Below, one piece after another: positions 17,629 through 26,287 of a stretch of DNA of 64,000 nt (the first letter of the stretch is position 1; each line of letters begins with the position of its first letter). The translations under genes and the position numbers were made by a program. The notes under the pieces were generated by a model. The model was given only the letters and a program-made list of their open reading frames with translations. It made no database searches and was not told the origin of the DNA. The DNA is from Demequina maris (lineage in GTDB: Bacteria; Actinomycetota; Actinomycetes; Actinomycetales; Demequinaceae): assembly GCF_000971155.1 (NCBI RefSeq), contig NZ_BBLX01000003.1, forward strand, positions 299,196 through 363,195, in the 5' to 3' direction.

Positions 17629-17665
17629 CGCGCATCGTCCCGTAGTTGTGGCGGGACGATGCGCG
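17629..17665. terminator. Bidirectional terminator made of two inverted GGACGATGCG signatures
   Basis: The stretch 17629-17642 (containing CGCATCGTCC) and 17652-17665 (containing GGACGATGCG) form a perfect 14-bp hairpin with a 9-base loop, between the converging ends of the sensor pair and hyhB. Neither side has a T tract. Placement of an inverted signature pair at a terminator is like the arrangement of DNA uptake sequences in Neisseria and Pasteurellaceae. Confidence 0.75.
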
Positions 17666-17676
17666 GGTGGCGTCGT

Positions 17677-18831
17677 CTACGCGGGCGCCGGGCCGGCGGC
17701 GGTCGCCATCCTTCCCAGGGCGGCTGCTTCTTCCGTGATGTCGATGCCGACGGGGCACCAGGCGATGCAGCGGCCGCAGCCGACGCAGCCGAGCATCCCG
17801 AACTGGTCCTCCCAACTGGACAGCTTGTGGGTGATCCATTGGCGGTAGCGGGCCTTGACGTCGCCGCGGAGGGGGCCGCCGTGGATGTAGCTGAAGTTCT
17901 CGGAGAAGCAGGAGTCCCAGACGCGGTGGCGCTCGGCGTTGTCGCCGGCGAGGTCGCTGGTGTCCTGGATGGTGGTGCAGAAGCAGGTGGGGCACACGAG
18001 GGTGCAGTTGGTGCAGGCGAGGCAACGGGAGGCGACGTCGTCCCAGCGCGGGGACTCGGCAGAGGCCTGGAGGACGTCGTGGATGGCGTCGGTGTTGATG
18101 CTTCTTGTCTGGCAGGCGGCGGCTGCGTCGGTAACGGCGATCGCCTCCTGCTGTGCCTCTTCGTTGGCTGGGGCGGTCTCGATCGCGTCGGCCACGTCCC
18201 TGCCGGCCTCGGTGCCGACCTCCAGGACGAAGCGGTGCTCCGGCTCCATGACCTCGGTGAGGAGGAGGTCGTAGGCGGGCTCTCCTGTTTGTGGGTTGGT
18301 CGCGGCGGGGCGTGGGCCGGTGCCCATCGAGGCGCAGAAGCAGGTGGCGGCGGGCTCGCCGCAGGCGACGGCGACGGTGAAGGTGCCGTCGCGGCGGGCG
18401 ATGTAGTGGGCGTCGTGGAAGGGTCGGTCGGCGAGGACGGCGTCGTGGATCTGGACGGCGCGGAGGTCGCAGCTTCTGACGCCTAGCAGTGCGACGGGTT
18501 GCTGTTCCGGACTGTCGCGCTCGACGGTGAAGTGGCCCTCCTCGCGGCGGCCGCGCCAGACGACCTCCTCGGCCGGGAAGAACACAGGCTTGGTGGACTG
18601 GGCGGGGTCGGCGAAACCGAAGTAGGCGTCGTCGTCGCGTTTCCGGAGCCTGTACTTGCCTGCTTCCTGCGTGTCGCCGACGCCCTGCGGCAGGTCCGAA
18701 GCCGCGCAGAGGTCACCGGTGACGATCGCATCGCCCCGGACGGTCGGCCCGACGACGCGGTAGCCGCGTTGGCGCAACTCTGCGATCAGTGCGTCGAGGC
18801 CCTGGGGCTCGAGGATTCGGATGTCGTCCAT
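17677..18831 (-). CDS. hyhB: Group 3b hydrogenase beta subunit (iron-sulfur)
   Basis: 384 residues, similar to the sulfhydrogenase beta subunit and to anaerobic sulfite reductase subunit A. Two [4Fe-4S] motifs near the C-terminus are C270-LAC-TNC276-TLVC280-P and C349-VGC-GRC355-IAWC359-P; a further Cys cluster is [10 protein letters not shown]. It conducts electrons between the gamma and small subunits. It has its own DosR-like leader with start MDDIR. Separation from hyhGSL by the kinase pair is unusual. Confidence 0.92.
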   Translation of the reverse strand: MDDIRILEPQGLDALIAELRQRGYRVVGPTVRGDAIVTGDLCAASDLPQGVGDTQEAGKYRLRKRDDDAYFGFADPAQSTKPVFFPAEEVVWRGRREEGHFTVERDSPEQQPVALLGVRSCDLRAVQIHDAVLADRPFHDAHYIARRDGTFTVAVACGEPAATCFCASMGTGPRPAATNPQTGEPAYDLLLTEVMEPEHRFVLEVGTEAGRDVADAIETAPANEEAQQEAIAVTDAAAACQTRSINTDAIHDVLQASAESPRWDDVASRCLACTNCTLVCPTCFCTTIQDTSDLAGDNAERHRVWDSCFSENFSYIHGGPLRGDVKARYRQWITHKLSSWEDQFGMLGCVGCGRCIAWCPVGIDITEEAAALGRMATAAGPAPA

Positions 18832-18890
18832 GACACGCCTCCTCTTGCGACGTTAGGCGCGTCAGGTGGTGGCGCGAGGGACTTTGGTCC
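18832..18890 (-). promoter_or_regulatory. DosR/DevR-like operator and leader of hyhB
   Basis: GGACCAAAGTCCC (reading leftward, 18878-18890) is one base different from the other two boxes. It is followed by the degenerate CTTGCGACGTTAG version of the CTAGCG dyad and the same GAGGAGGCGTGTCATG start context as the hydrogenase uORF. Confidence 0.55.
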
Positions 18891-19000
18891 TCCGCCAGGA
18901 CGATGCAGGGGCCTCGCGGGCAGGCCTCGCTGCCTCCCCGGTTGCCCCGCCACAGCCGCAAAGCACCTGGGACAGGCGCTACAACCCATAGATTGAGTTC

Positions 19001-20788
19001 ATGGATCCCGCGAAGCAGGTGGCCTCGTCGCGCGCCGGCACCCGCATCGAACGCCTCGACTTCACGCGACGCTCGGTCGACGCGTGGACCGATCCCCAGG
19101 GGCGCCACCGAAACTGGCCCGTCGTCTACACGCTCAACAACGACCGCCACGTCTACGTCGGCGAGTCCCTGAATGCTGTGTCACGGATGCGTCAGCACCT
19201 GGACGCGAAGGAGAAGCAGGGGCTGCGCTCGGTGCGGATCGTCGTGGATGACACCTTCAACAAGTCGGTGTGCCTCGACCTCGAGTCGTTTCTCATCCGG
19301 ATGTTCTCGGGCGACGGTCGTTTCCAGGTGCTCAATCGAAACGACGGCGTCACGAATGCCGAGTACTTCGACCGCCACGCCTATCAGGACGTGTTCACCG
19401 ACATCTTCGACCAGCTGCGCGCGAGCGGGCTTTTCGAGAAGCGCCTCCCCGAGATCGTCAACAGCGACCTGTTCAAACTCTCGCCGTTCAAAGCCCTCAA
19501 CAAGGACCAAGAGATCGTCGTCGAGGACATCATTCAGGGCCTGCTCGCAGATCGGGCGGCGGGCAAGGACAGTACCGCGGTGGTCGAGGGCGGCCCCGGG
19601 ACCGGCAAGACAATCGTCGCGATCTACCTGATCAAGCTCTTGGTCGACATTCAGAACGGCAACGACCACGACAATCCCGACGCCGAATCAGTGTTCTCTG
19701 AATTCTTCGAGCATGACCGCCGAGCGCTGCTAGAAGGGGCTCGGATTGGCCTGGTCGTTCCTCAGCAGTCGCTTCGCGCATCGATCAAGAAGGTGTTCGC
19801 CCGCACACCCGGACTGCACAAGTCGATGGTGCTGACGCCGTACGACGTCGCGAACTCGGATGCCGACTTCGATCTTCTCGTTGTCGACGAGACCCACAGG
19901 CTCACGCAGTACGGCGCGCAGGCGATGGGGACATTGACGAAGGCGTACCGCGAGACGAGCCAACGTCTCGCCGCGCCGGGCGAGGACTGGCAGAACCTCA
20001 CTCAGATCGACTGGATCGTGCGCCGTAGTCGCCACCAGGTCTTCCTGCTAGACGAGGGCCAGGGCGTGCGCCCCATCGACGTGCCAGCGTCGGCGCTTCG
20101 CGGCCTGCGCGGAGCCGCAGAAGATCGCAGGTACCCGTTGATGACCCAGATGCGCGTCAAAGCCGGCGACGACTACATCGGATACGTGCGAGAGATGTTG
20201 AGCGACTACGCACCTGAAGCGCCGCGAACCTTCGAAGGCTACGACCTCCGATTCTTCGACGACCTCGGGAGCATGCGGGACGCGATCCTTTCGCGCAATC
20301 GCGAGCACGGCCTCGCACGGCTCGCCGCGGGCTACGCCTGGCCGTGGAATTCGAAAGGCAGCAAGGCGGACGACGAGATCTTCGACATGGAGATCGACGG
20401 AATCCGGCTCTGCTGGAATCGTGAAGCCACCGACTGGATCAACAGCCGCACCTCAGTGGAAGAAGTCGGCTCCATCCATACTGTGCAGGGCTACGACCTC
20501 AACTACGTCGGCGTCGTTATCGGCCGCGACATGTACTTCGACGTCAAGTCCCAACGGATCCGATTCGATCGCGCGCACTACTTCGACAAGAAGGGTCGCG
20601 CGAACAACAACCTGCGCGGTCTTTCATATTCGGACGACGACATCCTCGGCATGGTGAAGAACATCTACTCCGTGCTGCTCACCCGCGGCATGCTCGGCAC
20701 CTACGTGTACGTCTGCGACGAGGCACTTCGTGAGCACCTGCGGCCCTTCTTCTCCGCTGGCACGGCTGCGCGAGCCCGTAGGGTCTGA
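19001..20788 (+). CDS. GIY-YIG / DUF2075 P-loop protein
   Basis: 595 residues. The N-terminal VVYTLNNDRHVYVGESLNAVSRMRQHL (residues about 41-67) is a GIY-YIG nuclease-like motif with candidate Arg63. A P-loop follows at about residues 196-204 (GGPGTGKT), then Walker B LLVVDETHRL and a helicase-like C-terminal part (GSIHTVQGYDLNYVGVVIGRD, ILLTRGMLGTYVYV), as in DUF2075 proteins. Such GIY-YIG/DUF2075 fusions are common in defence or mobile contexts. The gene is visibly lower in GC than its surroundings and carries no GGACGATGCG copy, suggesting transfer. It is followed 3 bases later by the MazG-like gene. Confidence 0.85.
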   Translation: MDPAKQVASSRAGTRIERLDFTRRSVDAWTDPQGRHRNWPVVYTLNNDRHVYVGESLNAVSRMRQHLDAKEKQGLRSVRIVVDDTFNKSVCLDLESFLIRMFSGDGRFQVLNRNDGVTNAEYFDRHAYQDVFTDIFDQLRASGLFEKRLPEIVNSDLFKLSPFKALNKDQEIVVEDIIQGLLADRAAGKDSTAVVEGGPGTGKTIVAIYLIKLLVDIQNGNDHDNPDAESVFSEFFEHDRRALLEGARIGLVVPQQSLRASIKKVFARTPGLHKSMVLTPYDVANSDADFDLLVVDETHRLTQYGAQAMGTLTKAYRETSQRLAAPGEDWQNLTQIDWIVRRSRHQVFLLDEGQGVRPIDVPASALRGLRGAAEDRRYPLMTQMRVKAGDDYIGYVREMLSDYAPEAPRTFEGYDLRFFDDLGSMRDAILSRNREHGLARLAAGYAWPWNSKGSKADDEIFDMEIDGIRLCWNREATDWINSRTSVEEVGSIHTVQGYDLNYVGVVIGRDMYFDVKSQRIRFDRAHYFDKKGRANNNLRGLSYSDDDILGMVKNIYSVLLTRGMLGTYVYVCDEALREHLRPFFSAGTAARARRV

Positions 20789-20791
20789 CAC

Positions 20792-21148
20792 ATGGCGAAT
20801 GACGATTCCCTACGAGCCTTGACCGCCGAGCTCCGAGAGTTCGCCCGAGAGCGAGATTGGGAGCAATTCCACGACCCGAAGTCGCTTGTGCTGGCCTTGG
20901 TAGGCGAGGTCGGAGAGCTCGCGGAGTTGTTCCAGTGGGTGCCTGCATCCGAGGCGGCGGAACATTTCAGGGACCCCGAGCGGCAACAGCGCGTTGGCGA
21001 GGAGTTGAGCGATGTGCTCACCTACCTGCTGCGCCTCAGCGACGTGCTTGGCGTGGATCTGGCGAGCGCCGCGAACGCGAAGCTCGACCATTCTCGCGAG
21101 AGATTCCGACCGGAGGACTTCCACGGAACGGCTCCATTGAAGGAGTGA
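20792..21148 (+). CDS. MazG-like nucleotide pyrophosphohydrolase
   Basis: 118 residues, the size of single-domain MazG/dCTPase-like enzymes. The metal-binding helices are visible as LALVGEVGELAELFQW (ExxE) and EELSDVLTYLLRL (ExxD). It should hydrolyse (d)NTPs to monophosphates; in defence settings this could deplete or cleanse nucleotides. It lies 3 bases after the GIY-YIG/DUF2075 gene and is surely co-transcribed with it. Confidence 0.85.
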   Translation: MANDDSLRALTAELREFARERDWEQFHDPKSLVLALVGEVGELAELFQWVPASEAAEHFRDPERQQRVGEELSDVLTYLLRLSDVLGVDLASAANAKLDHSRERFRPEDFHGTAPLKE

Positions 21149-21378
21149 GTTCCGCCGCGGTGCACATGGGCACTCGGTTGGCAGTGGCTCGTCAATGTAC
21201 CCACCGGCGCTGGCGGCTCTGAGGGGTGTCGCGCCGCGCTGAGGTGCTGCGCGCGTCACCCCACGCCACCGCCTCGCCCGAAAGGCATCCATGGCGTGGC
21301 ATCGACCTGAGACCTCCAGCATCGCGGCTCCACGCGCCCCGTCAACTCGCTTGCTGGTGCTGTGATGGGGAAGGTGCT

Positions 21379-21470
21379 CCCGCACCAGCGCGGGCCAAGC
21401 CCGCGCGTCGGTGCGGGTGGACCGGGCGCGCTCCACCGCAGAGCCCTCCGGTATCGGATCGAAGCCGGAG
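21379..21470 (+). ncRNA. Strongly structured spacer, possible terminator or small RNA
   Basis: The 467-base gap between the MazG-like and ATPase genes holds no credible protein gene. It contains a nested hairpin: outer arms CCCGCACC (21379-21386) and GGTGCGGG (21410-21417), inner arms GCGCGGGC (21388-21395) and GCCCGCGC (21399-21406) with a CAA loop. A second hairpin CTCCGG...CCGGAG follows at 21446-21470. There is no U tract. It could be a terminator, a regulatory leader, or an RNA part of the adjacent system. Confidence 0.4.
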
Positions 21471-21615
21471 CATGGCGCGAGTCCCGTGGGCAGGCGGGAC
21501 AGCGCCGTAGGAGGCTAGGTCGAGCCCCCGAGTTATGTTGCTAGTTCAAGTTAAGTGAGTGCTGGTTCCGCTACCGTTGGGCGACACCAACCACAGTTTG
21601 GGGAGCGAATTCGCG

Positions 21616-22914
21616 ATGGCCGCTGATCAGGTCTGGAAGTCCGTCCAGCTCAAGAACTTCCGCGCCTTCGAAGACACCGGGAGCATCGAGTACGCGCCGA
21701 TCACGTTGCTGTTCGGACGAAACAGTTCCGGCAAGACGTCGATTCTTCGCGCGCCGCTTCTTCTCAAGCAGTTCATCGAGCAGCCGCCCGGCACCGAGCC
21801 CGGATTCTCGGGAAGCGCGGTGGACTTCGGGTCCTTCGCCGAGACCGTACACGCAGGCGACCGCTCCCGTGATATCGGCATTGCCGCCGAACTGGACATC
21901 CAGGACATAGGCATCGGCGTTCCCGAGGACCTGAACGATGCCTTTGGTCTCGATCGCAAGACACGCCTCGGACAGTTTGCACTGGATATGGCGCTCCACT
22001 GGAACATGCGCAACTCGCGAACCGTGATCTCGGAAATGAACTTTCGCGCCGACCCGCGAGCTGAAGCCGCGGTGGCATTGACGCGTACCGGGCTCGACCG
22101 TCACAGCATCGCCATTGGGGGCGGCCGGGCCCGCAAAGTCAACGGCGAACTGCTCCCACAGACCTTGCGGTTCTCGGGCCTGCGGCGCAGTGGGGACCAA
22201 CTTGACCGACAGTGGGACTACGCGATGTTCTCGTTGGGCATCGCGCTTGAGCTCGCAGTCACGCGACTGGTGCACGTTGGGCCCCTACGGGACCAACCGT
22301 CTCGCGCGTATCGCACCGACCAGGTGGGCGTGGCAGGCGCGCGCGACACCATCGACGTCCTCCGGGGCGGTGGCAAGGCGGCGAGGGACGTCGTGTCCGC
22401 GCTGAAGCTCTTGAAGATGGCCGACGGCATCAAGATCGACAAGCTCGCCCCGGGGTACTCCGCAATCTTGCTGAAGGAAGTCCGCACGGGGCGGATGGAG
22501 AACCTCGCGGACGTTGGGTTTGGGGTTTCGCAGGTGCTGCCCATCATCACTACGTTGGTGACCACAGAGCCCGGCTCGACCGTGCTCGTGGAGCAGCCTG
22601 AACTCCACCTCCACCCTGAGGCGCAGGGGAACTTCGCCGACGTCCTCTTGGACCTCGCGCGGTCGCGCAATATAGGCCTGGTGATCGAAACTCACAGCGA
22701 ACACTTCCTGCTTCGGCTGCAGCGCAGGGTCGCAGACGCCACGATCGACCCCGAGTACCTCACGACGTACTTCGTCGATGCCGGAAGTGTGCGCCGAGCG
22801 AATATCGACCGCCGTGGACGCCTCGACCGGTCAGCGGTTCCCGACGGGTTCTTCGAGGAGGACTGGCAGGACCTGCTGAAGCTCACCGCCGAGGCTGCAA
22901 AGGTCGCGGAGTGA
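21616..22914 (+). CDS. AAA ATPase (DUF3696/OLD-like), putative defence ATPase
   Basis: 432 residues. Walker A is FGRNSSGKT (residues about 33-41) after the SVQLKNFRAFEDTG start typical of OLD/RecF-like ABC ATPases. The C-terminal half has VGFGVSQVLPIITTL (signature-like), Walker B VLVEQPELHLHP and the ETHSEHFLLRLQRR switch. The end (RRGRLDRSAVPDGFFEEDWQDLLKL) is typical of DUF3696. No TOPRIM domain is present. The ATG is chosen because GGGGAG lies 10 bases upstream. The stop overlaps the next start (GTGA). Such ATPases commonly work with a small nuclease in phage defence. Confidence 0.82.
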   Translation: MAADQVWKSVQLKNFRAFEDTGSIEYAPITLLFGRNSSGKTSILRAPLLLKQFIEQPPGTEPGFSGSAVDFGSFAETVHAGDRSRDIGIAAELDIQDIGIGVPEDLNDAFGLDRKTRLGQFALDMALHWNMRNSRTVISEMNFRADPRAEAAVALTRTGLDRHSIAIGGGRARKVNGELLPQTLRFSGLRRSGDQLDRQWDYAMFSLGIALELAVTRLVHVGPLRDQPSRAYRTDQVGVAGARDTIDVLRGGGKAARDVVSALKLLKMADGIKIDKLAPGYSAILLKEVRTGRMENLADVGFGVSQVLPIITTLVTTEPGSTVLVEQPELHLHPEAQGNFADVLLDLARSRNIGLVIETHSEHFLLRLQRRVADATIDPEYLTTYFVDAGSVRRANIDRRGRLDRSAVPDGFFEEDWQDLLKLTAEAAKVAE

Positions 22915-23360
22915 CGTTCGACGGCTTCGCGATTGACGTCGGCTGGCTTATCGAGCAGGACGACGCGGACATGTTAACCATCCACAGCATTCTCAGCGCC
23001 GTTGCCGCGATGTGCGAAGACGAGGCAAATCTGTTGGTGGACGTCGAAGGCCATATTCTCGGCGAGTACGAACGCTACTTGGGCCCACACACGATTGGCC
23101 GCAAGATCCTGACACACTTGATGTCAGCGCATCGCATTGGTTTCCACAGCGGACGCCTCAACGCAGCGTGCGAAGCCTGTCTCGACAGTGACGGATTCGA
23201 CCCGTCAGACCGTGCATACGTGGGCGTTGCTGCACGGGTCGGTGGAGCGTACGTCACCCACGAGGCCAAGCACCTTGATCCCTCGCGAGTCGCTCTCGTA
23301 CGTGAACGATGCGGAGTTCACGTCATCGGCTCGGAAGGATTCCTTCCGCCTGCTCAGTGA
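22911..23360 (+). CDS. Small partner of the ATPase, PIN-like (tentative)
   Basis: 149 residues with a GTG start overlapping the ATPase stop. Family not recognised with certainty. The pattern FAIDVGWLIE, LLVDVEGHILGEYERYL and DPSDRAYVGVAARVGGAYVTHEAKHLD resembles PIN nuclease folds (early Asp, central acidic helix, later D..yv..A...VT.. segment), though the canonical final Asp is replaced by His-Glu. As the coupled companion of a DUF3696-type ATPase it is the likely effector. Low GC, no signature motif. Confidence 0.5.
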   Translation: MTFDGFAIDVGWLIEQDDADMLTIHSILSAVAAMCEDEANLLVDVEGHILGEYERYLGPHTIGRKILTHLMSAHRIGFHSGRLNAACEACLDSDGFDPSDRAYVGVAARVGGAYVTHEAKHLDPSRVALVRERCGVHVIGSEGFLPPAQ

Positions 23361-23563
23361 GTTGAGCGTGCCGCCCCGATCGTGGGTGTATTAACGAGTT
23401 GCTCCCTTTGGAGAATCGCTGCGCACCCGGCGCGGTGAGTTATTGGCGCTTAGGCGCGAAATAACGCCGAGGCCCCTCGCGTTGCCACTTTCGGCACCGC
23501 ACGCGCGCCTCCCACCACTAGCGAGAGAGCGCCGCGCCTCACTCCCACAAGGAAGGCCCCCTC

Positions 23564-24541
23564 ATGAAGGCACTGATCCACCACGCGTTCGGCAATCCGG
23601 CCGAGATCCTCACCGTCGAGGACGTCCCCACCCCGGAGCCAGGCCCGGGCGAGGCACGCGTCCGCCTCATCGTCTCCCCCATCCACAACCACGACCTGTG
23701 GACCGTGACCGGCAACTACGGCTTCAAGCCCGAGATGCCCGCCCGCTCCGGCACCGAGGCCGTCGGCATCGTCGAGGCCGTCGGCGAGGGCGTCGAGAAC
23801 CTCCAGCCGGGTACGCGCGTCGCCACGGGCGGCACGTTCGGCGTGTGGGCCGAGCAGTTCGTCGCCAAGGACGCCGCCCTCATCCCCGTGCCGGACGGCA
23901 TCCCCGACGACGTCGCCGCCCAGCTGGTCGCCATGCCGTTCTCCGCCATCAGCCTGCTCGACTCGCTCGACCTCGCCGAGGGCGACTGGATGATCCAGAA
24001 CGCCGCCAACGGCGCCGTCGGCCGCCTCGTCGCGCAGCTGGCCGCCGCCCGCGGCATCAACGTGGTCGGTCTGGTCCGCCGCACCGACGGCATCGGCGAG
24101 CTCGAGGCCCAGGGCATCGGGCGCATCGTCGCCACCGACACCGACGGCTGGCAGGAGCGCGTCCTCGAGACCACCGGCGGCGCGCCGCTCAAGGTCGGCG
24201 TCGAGTCGGTCGGCGGCCCGGCGGCCGGCGACGTGATGTCGCAGCTCGCCGAGAACGGCACGCTCGTGGTGTTCGGCGCGATGGCGTCGCCGACCATGGA
24301 GATCGGCTCAGGCGACGTCATCTTCAAGCAGGCCACCATCCGCGGCTTCTGGGGCTCGAAGGTCAGCGCCGCCATGCCCGCCGAGGACCGCGGCCGGCTG
24401 ATGCGCGAGCTGTTCGCCCGCCTGTCCGACGGCACCATCACCCTGCCCGTCGAAGCGACCTTCTCCTTCGACCAGATCGCGGACGCCGTGCGCGCCCACT
24501 TCACCCCGGGACGCTCCGGGAAGGTCATGCTCAAGCCCTGA
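23564..24541 (+). CDS. Zinc-independent alcohol dehydrogenase / quinone oxidoreductase (MDR)
   Basis: 325 residues. The GroES-like N-terminal domain (VEDVPTPEPGPGEARVRLIVSPIHNHDLWTVTGNYG) and GTEAVGIVEAVGEGVENLQPGTRV match medium-chain dehydrogenases. The cofactor domain has NGAVGRLVAQLAAARG, a variant of the G-x-x-G-x-x-x NADPH loop. The catalytic zinc Cys/His set is incomplete, suggesting a quinone-oxidoreductase or enoyl-reductase-like enzyme. AAGGAAGG is the ribosome binding site. The gene stands alone and ends in a strong terminator. Confidence 0.88.
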   Translation: MKALIHHAFGNPAEILTVEDVPTPEPGPGEARVRLIVSPIHNHDLWTVTGNYGFKPEMPARSGTEAVGIVEAVGEGVENLQPGTRVATGGTFGVWAEQFVAKDAALIPVPDGIPDDVAAQLVAMPFSAISLLDSLDLAEGDWMIQNAANGAVGRLVAQLAAARGINVVGLVRRTDGIGELEAQGIGRIVATDTDGWQERVLETTGGAPLKVGVESVGGPAAGDVMSQLAENGTLVVFGAMASPTMEIGSGDVIFKQATIRGFWGSKVSAAMPAEDRGRLMRELFARLSDGTITLPVEATFSFDQIADAVRAHFTPGRSGKVMLKP

Positions 24542-24553
24542 CGAAGGGACGAT

Positions 24554-24583
24554 GCGGCGGCCGGGTTCACCCCCGGCCGCCGC
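24554..24583 (+). terminator. Terminator after the MDR gene
   Basis: GCGGCGGCCGGG (24554-24565) and CCCGGCCGCCGC (24572-24583) form a perfect 12-bp stem with a 6-base loop, followed by CTT. A GGACGATGCG signature (24547-24556) overlaps the first three bases of the stem, another case of a signature at a terminator. Confidence 0.85.
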
Positions 24584-24633
24584 CTTGTCATACACCAGCG
24601 CGGCAGCGCGCGGCGGGTCGGTGTGCAACATCC

Positions 24634-24682
24634 CACACGGTGTGTTCATCCATTGAAATACCTGACAAACCCTCACTAAGGT
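24634..24682 (+). promoter_or_regulatory. Putative promoter and CACACGGTGTG dyad of the M28 peptidase gene
   Basis: TTGAAA (24653-24658) and TAAGGT (24677-24682) are separated by 18 bases, in a short AT-rich patch. A perfect dyad CACAC-G-GTGTG lies at 24634-24644, just upstream of the -35 element, where an activator would bind. Confidence 0.45.
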
Positions 24683-24744
24683 CGCGAATACTGCGAGTGG
24701 GACAAACCCGGTGTCCCGCTCACAACGATCGAAGGGAAGTAACC

Positions 24745-26271
24745 GTGCACCAACGATCCGGCATCCGAATGCGAACCCTCGCCTTCACCGCCACCACCGG
24801 CCTCGCCGCCAGCGTCGCGATCGCGGCCGGCGCCCAGGCCGCCACCCCGACCGACACCACCGCGCTGCGCGACGCCGTCACCGCCGACGGCGTGATGGCG
24901 CACCTGCAGGCCCTGCAGGACATCGCCGACGCCAACGGAGGCAACCGCCAGGCGGGAACTGCGGGCCACGAGGACTCGGTCTACTACATGAAGGACCTGC
25001 TGGACGCGGCCGGCTACCTCACCACCATCCAGGAGTTCAACTACGAGCGTCAGACGCTCGTCTCCGCGGAGTGGGCGGAGACCGCCCCTGGCTCCGCCAC
25101 CTACGAGCTCGACACCGACTACTACCCGATGGAGGGCGACGGCACCGCCGACGCCCCGGTCACCGCGGTGGACCTGTCGCTGGGCGACCCCGCCGCCTCC
25201 ACGAGCGGGTGTGAGCCCGAGGACTTCGGCGGCTTCACCGCAGGCAACATCGCCCTCGTCCAGCGCGGTGCCTGCTCGTTCGAACAGAAGGTCCTGAACG
25301 CGATCGAGTACGGCGCCTCCGGCGTCATCATCTTCAACCAGGGCAACGGCGGCGTCGACCGCACTGGCATGTTCTACGGCACCCTCGGCGAGACCGTCGC
25401 GGACATCCCCGTCATCAGCACCACTTACGACATCGGCATGGCGCTCGCCGGCACGGACGGCCTCGAGATGCACCTCGCCGTCGACATGCTCACCGAGCAG
25501 GTCGACACGATGAACCTCATCGCGGACACCCCGACCGGCCGCGCCGACCGCACGGTTGTCGTCGGCGGCCACCTCGACTCCGTCGGCGAGGGCCCCGGCG
25601 TCAACGACAACGGCTCCGGCACCGCCACGATCCTCGAGACCGCCCTGCAGATGGCGGAGCTCGGCATCGAGCCGGAGAACCGCGTCCGCTTCGCGTTCTG
25701 GAGCGGCGAGGAGGACGGCCTGCTCGGCTCCGAGTACTACGTCTCCCAGCTGTCGAAGTCGGAGCTCAAGGACATCGCGGTGAACCTCAACTTCGACATG
25801 GTCGGCTCGCCCAACGCCGTGAACTTCGTCTACGACGGCGACGGCGACGCGTACGGCCAGTCCGGCCCGACCGGCTCGGACGTGGTCGAGGAGGTCTTCA
25901 CCAGCTTCTTCGAGTCGCAGGGCGCGTACACGGAGCCCACGGCGTTCGACGGGCGTTCCGACTACCTCGGCTTCATCGAGGCGGGCATCCCGGCAGGCGG
26001 CCTGTTCTCCGGCGCCGAGGGGATCAAGACCGAAGAGGAGGCGGAGCTCTACGGCGGAACCGCCGGCGTGGCCTACGACCCCTGCTACCACTCCGCATGC
26101 GACACGATCGCGAACATCGACACCGACACTCTCGACATCATGTCGGACGCGATCGCGCACGCGACGCTGACGTTCGCCGACACCACGTCGGCGATCAGCG
26201 GCACCGCCAAGGGCAAGGCGAAGGGCCACTTCAAGGACGCCGAGTTCCTCGGCACCCACGCCGTCCGCTGA
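24745..26271 (+). CDS. Secreted M28-family aminopeptidase with PA domain
   Basis: 508 residues. A signal peptide (MRTLAFTATTGLAASVAIAAGAQA) is followed by an M28 catalytic domain interrupted by a protease-associated domain (GNIALVQRGACSFEQKVLNAIEYGASGVIIFNQ). Zinc ligands and catalytic residues are seen as GGHLDSVGEGPGVNDNGSG, WSGEEDGLLGS, NFDMVGSP and CYHSACD. It should release N-terminal residues from extracellular peptides. The GTG start is chosen because GAAGGGAAG ends 5 bases before it; an in-frame ATG is at 24769. No LPxTG or C-terminal anchor was seen. Confidence 0.93.
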   Translation: MHQRSGIRMRTLAFTATTGLAASVAIAAGAQAATPTDTTALRDAVTADGVMAHLQALQDIADANGGNRQAGTAGHEDSVYYMKDLLDAAGYLTTIQEFNYERQTLVSAEWAETAPGSATYELDTDYYPMEGDGTADAPVTAVDLSLGDPAASTSGCEPEDFGGFTAGNIALVQRGACSFEQKVLNAIEYGASGVIIFNQGNGGVDRTGMFYGTLGETVADIPVISTTYDIGMALAGTDGLEMHLAVDMLTEQVDTMNLIADTPTGRADRTVVVGGHLDSVGEGPGVNDNGSGTATILETALQMAELGIEPENRVRFAFWSGEEDGLLGSEYYVSQLSKSELKDIAVNLNFDMVGSPNAVNFVYDGDGDAYGQSGPTGSDVVEEVFTSFFESQGAYTEPTAFDGRSDYLGFIEAGIPAGGLFSGAEGIKTEEEAELYGGTAGVAYDPCYHSACDTIANIDTDTLDIMSDAIAHATLTFADTTSAISGTAKGKAKGHFKDAEFLGTHAVR

Positions 26272-26287
26272 TCCCGGACACCTGACA

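Noticed and set aside
21149..21615. Protein genes or a retron in the gap before the ATPase
   Set aside because: Open frames there are short and lack ribosome binding sites or domains, and no reverse transcriptase gene is nearby.
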